A program made the position numbers and the translations under genes. Shown here in pieces: positions 46,724 through 48,121 of a DNA stretch of 48,121 bases (position 1 is the first letter of the stretch; every line of letters begins with the position of its first letter). The notes beneath the pieces were generated by a model, which was given only the letters and a program-made list of their open reading frames with translations, did not search any database and had not been told where the DNA came from. Source of the stretch: Hyphomicrobiales bacterium (GTDB lineage: Bacteria; Pseudomonadota; Alphaproteobacteria; Rhizobiales; Rhizobiaceae); NCBI GenBank assembly GCA_900470965.1, contig UCCS01000007.1, forward strand, positions 44,060 to 92,180. The letters are read 5' to 3'.

Positions 46724-47221
46724 ATGAGCGGCGCAAAACCCGGCCTCACCCATATCGGCGCGTCCGGCGAGGCGCATATGGTCGATGTCTCGGACAAGGC
46801 CGAAACGGTGCGCATCGCCACCGCCGAGGGGCATGTGAAGATGGCAGCGGAAACATTGGCGCTGATCCGCGAAGGTAATGCGAAAAAGGGCGATGTGATC
46901 GGCACTGCTCGCCTTGCCGGCATCATGGCCGCCAAGCGGACAGCCGACCTCATTCCACTCTGCCATCCGCTGATGCTGACCAAGGTCACGGTCGAGATCG
47001 AGGAGGACGCCGCCCTGCCCGGCCTGCGCGTTGCCGCAACCGCAAAACTCACTGGCAAGACCGGTGTCGAGATGGAGGCGCTGACCGCCGTCTCGGTCGC
47101 GTGTCTTACGATCTACGACATGGCCAAGGCCGCAGACAAGGCAATGGAAATCGGTGGCATCAGGCTGCTGGAAAAATCCGGGGGCAAATCCGGCGATTTC
47201 CGCCATCCGGAGGCAAGATGA
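46724..47221 (+). CDS. moaC: Cyclic pyranopterin monophosphate synthase
   Basis: A 165-residue MoaC, which with MoaA makes cPMP, the first molybdenum cofactor intermediate. Motifs: [58 protein letters not shown] and the C-terminal [16 protein letters not shown] with the catalytic lysine. Start 46724 follows the trpC stop; the stop overlaps moeA by 4 bases. Confidence 0.97.
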   Translation: MSGAKPGLTHIGASGEAHMVDVSDKAETVRIATAEGHVKMAAETLALIREGNAKKGDVIGTARLAGIMAAKRTADLIPLCHPLMLTKVTVEIEEDAALPGLRVAATAKLTGKTGVEMEALTAVSVACLTIYDMAKAADKAMEIGGIRLLEKSGGKSGDFRHPEAR

Positions 47222-48121
47222 ACCTTCTGCCGGTCGCCGAGGCCCTGAGCCGCCTGCTCTCCAGCGCTACGCCCGTCACGGCATCCGAAACGCTGCCGCT
47301 TGCCGAGGCCGAAGGCCGCGTCCTTGCCGATGATCTGACGGCTGGCCTGACGCAACCGCCCTTCAATTCCTCCGCCATGGATGGCTATGCGCTGCGCCGC
47401 GAGGACGCGCCAGAGCCCGGCGCGGTGCTGAAGGTCATCGGTACATCGTCTGCCGGACATGGCTTCGAGGGAAGTGTCGGTCAGGGGGAGGCCGTTCGCA
47501 TCTTCACCGGCGCGCCTGTTCCTTCGGGTGCCGATAGTGTCCTGCTGCAGGAGGATGCGGAAAAGATCGAAGGCGGGATCAGAACGAATTTTCCCGTACG
47601 GCAGAACCAGCATGTTCGCCCCCGCGGCCAGGATTTCGTCGAGGGTGAGGCCGTGCTCTCCGCCGGTACGGTGCTCGATTTCTCGCGGCTGACGGTAGCC
47701 GCCGGCATGAACCGGCCTGATGTCGAGGTGTTGCGCCGCCCGCTGATGGCGATCCTCGCGACCGGCGATGAGCTCCTGCCGCCCGGAAGCTCACCAGGCC
47801 CGTCGCAGATCATCGCATCCAATACCCTTGGCATCACAGCTCTTGCCCGCAGGGCCGGCGCCGACGTGCTCGATCTCGGCATCGTGCCTGACGACAAGGC
47901 TCAGATCACTACGGCGATCGACAAGGCGCGTAACGCCAAGGTCGACGTGATCGTGACACTCGGCGGGGCTTCCGTAGGCGACCACGATCTGGTGCAGGCC
48001 ACGTTGATCGAAGCCGGTATGGAGCTCGATTTCTGGCGCATCGCCATGCGCCCCGGCAAGCCGCTGATGGTCGGCAGCTTCGGCAAGACGCAGGTGCTCG
48101 GCTTGCCCGGCCGCATGGCGA
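47218..48121 (+). CDS. moeA: Molybdopterin molybdenumtransferase MoeA, 5' part (3' end outside window)
   Basis: At least 301 residues are visible and the frame is open at the window end. MoeA inserts molybdate into adenylated molybdopterin. Motifs: [64 protein letters not shown] and [10 protein letters not shown]. Start ATG overlaps the moaC stop. The last residues read GLPGRMA, whereas MoeA proteins have GLPGNPVS at this place; the change falls in the last 10 bases of the window and may be an end artefact. Confidence 0.95.
   Translation, partial: MNLLPVAEALSRLLSSATPVTASETLPLAEAEGRVLADDLTAGLTQPPFNSSAMDGYALRREDAPEPGAVLKVIGTSSAGHGFEGSVGQGEAVRIFTGAPVPSGADSVLLQEDAEKIEGGIRTNFPVRQNQHVRPRGQDFVEGEAVLSAGTVLDFSRLTVAAGMNRPDVEVLRRPLMAILATGDELLPPGSSPGPSQIIASNTLGITALARRAGADVLDLGIVPDDKAQITTAIDKARNAKVDVIVTLGGASVGDHDLVQATLIEAGMELDFWRIAMRPGKPLMVGSFGKTQVLGLPGRMA

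Noticed and set aside
44833..47058. A 741-codon minus-strand frame opposite trpD and trpC
   Set aside because: Fully covered by TrpD, TrpC and MoaC on the plus strand. It is a shadow of codon bias.

Overview
This is a piece of an alphaproteobacterial chromosome, almost certainly from Rhizobium (R. etli/leguminosarum group) or a close relative. The evidence is the protein sequences, the GC-rich codon use, the rhizobial gene orders (rlpA-dac-tmk-holB and metG-tatD-MBL; ppiD-trpD-trpC-moaC-moeA; coaD-ppiA-ppiB and queA-tgt), an alphaproteobacterial LexA box of the GTTC-N7-GTTC type, and a RIME-like rhizobial intergenic repeat. Most of the window is core housekeeping sequence. I see no integrase, transposase, phage structural gene or CRISPR array.

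Layout. 1-9.8 kb: end of the NAD(P)H-hydrate repair gene (nnr), a DUF72 gene, a GNAT gene coupled to uvrA, then ssb divergent from uvrA across a LexA box, a MarC-family membrane protein, and gyrA behind a hairpin-rich leader. 9.8-14 kb: an uncharacterised operon (Tat-exported FAD oxidoreductase plus three envelope proteins), then three tiny one-helix membrane proteins on the other strand, two of them behind copies of the same 41-bp element. 14-18 kb: coaD with two cyclophilins, then queA-tgt (queuosine). 18-24 kb: two secreted small proteins, a stand-alone FabF, a RIME-like repeat, an HxlR regulator behind three palindromic operators, and a large RTX glycosidase-like secreted protein. 24-30 kb: glutathione-independent formaldehyde dehydrogenase, a CII-like DNA-binding protein, and a two-domain M16 peptidase. 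30-40 kb: a DUF2161 nuclease-fold protein and TerC, then a long minus-strand block (rlpA, a D-Ala-D-Ala carboxypeptidase-like protein, tmk, holB, metG, tatD, MBL hydrolase) interrupted by a plus-strand TauE/SafE transporter. 40-48 kb: tRNA-Ser(UGA), an L-2-hydroxyglutarate dehydrogenase-like enzyme, a 38-residue exported peptide, GlsB/YeaQ and DUF883-type small stress proteins, then ppiD-trpD-trpC-moaC-moeA running off the end.

The best leads for something undescribed are: the three micro-membrane-protein genes with the duplicated upstream element; the four-gene FAD-oxidoreductase operon; the HxlR gene with three palindromes over its start; the carboxypeptidase homologue that keeps SxxK but lacks the SxN serine and the KTG lysine; the tRNA-guanine transglycosylase that keeps only one of three zinc cysteines; and the palindromic leader of gyrA. 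No finding here was tested by database search; all family names come from recognising sequence motifs.
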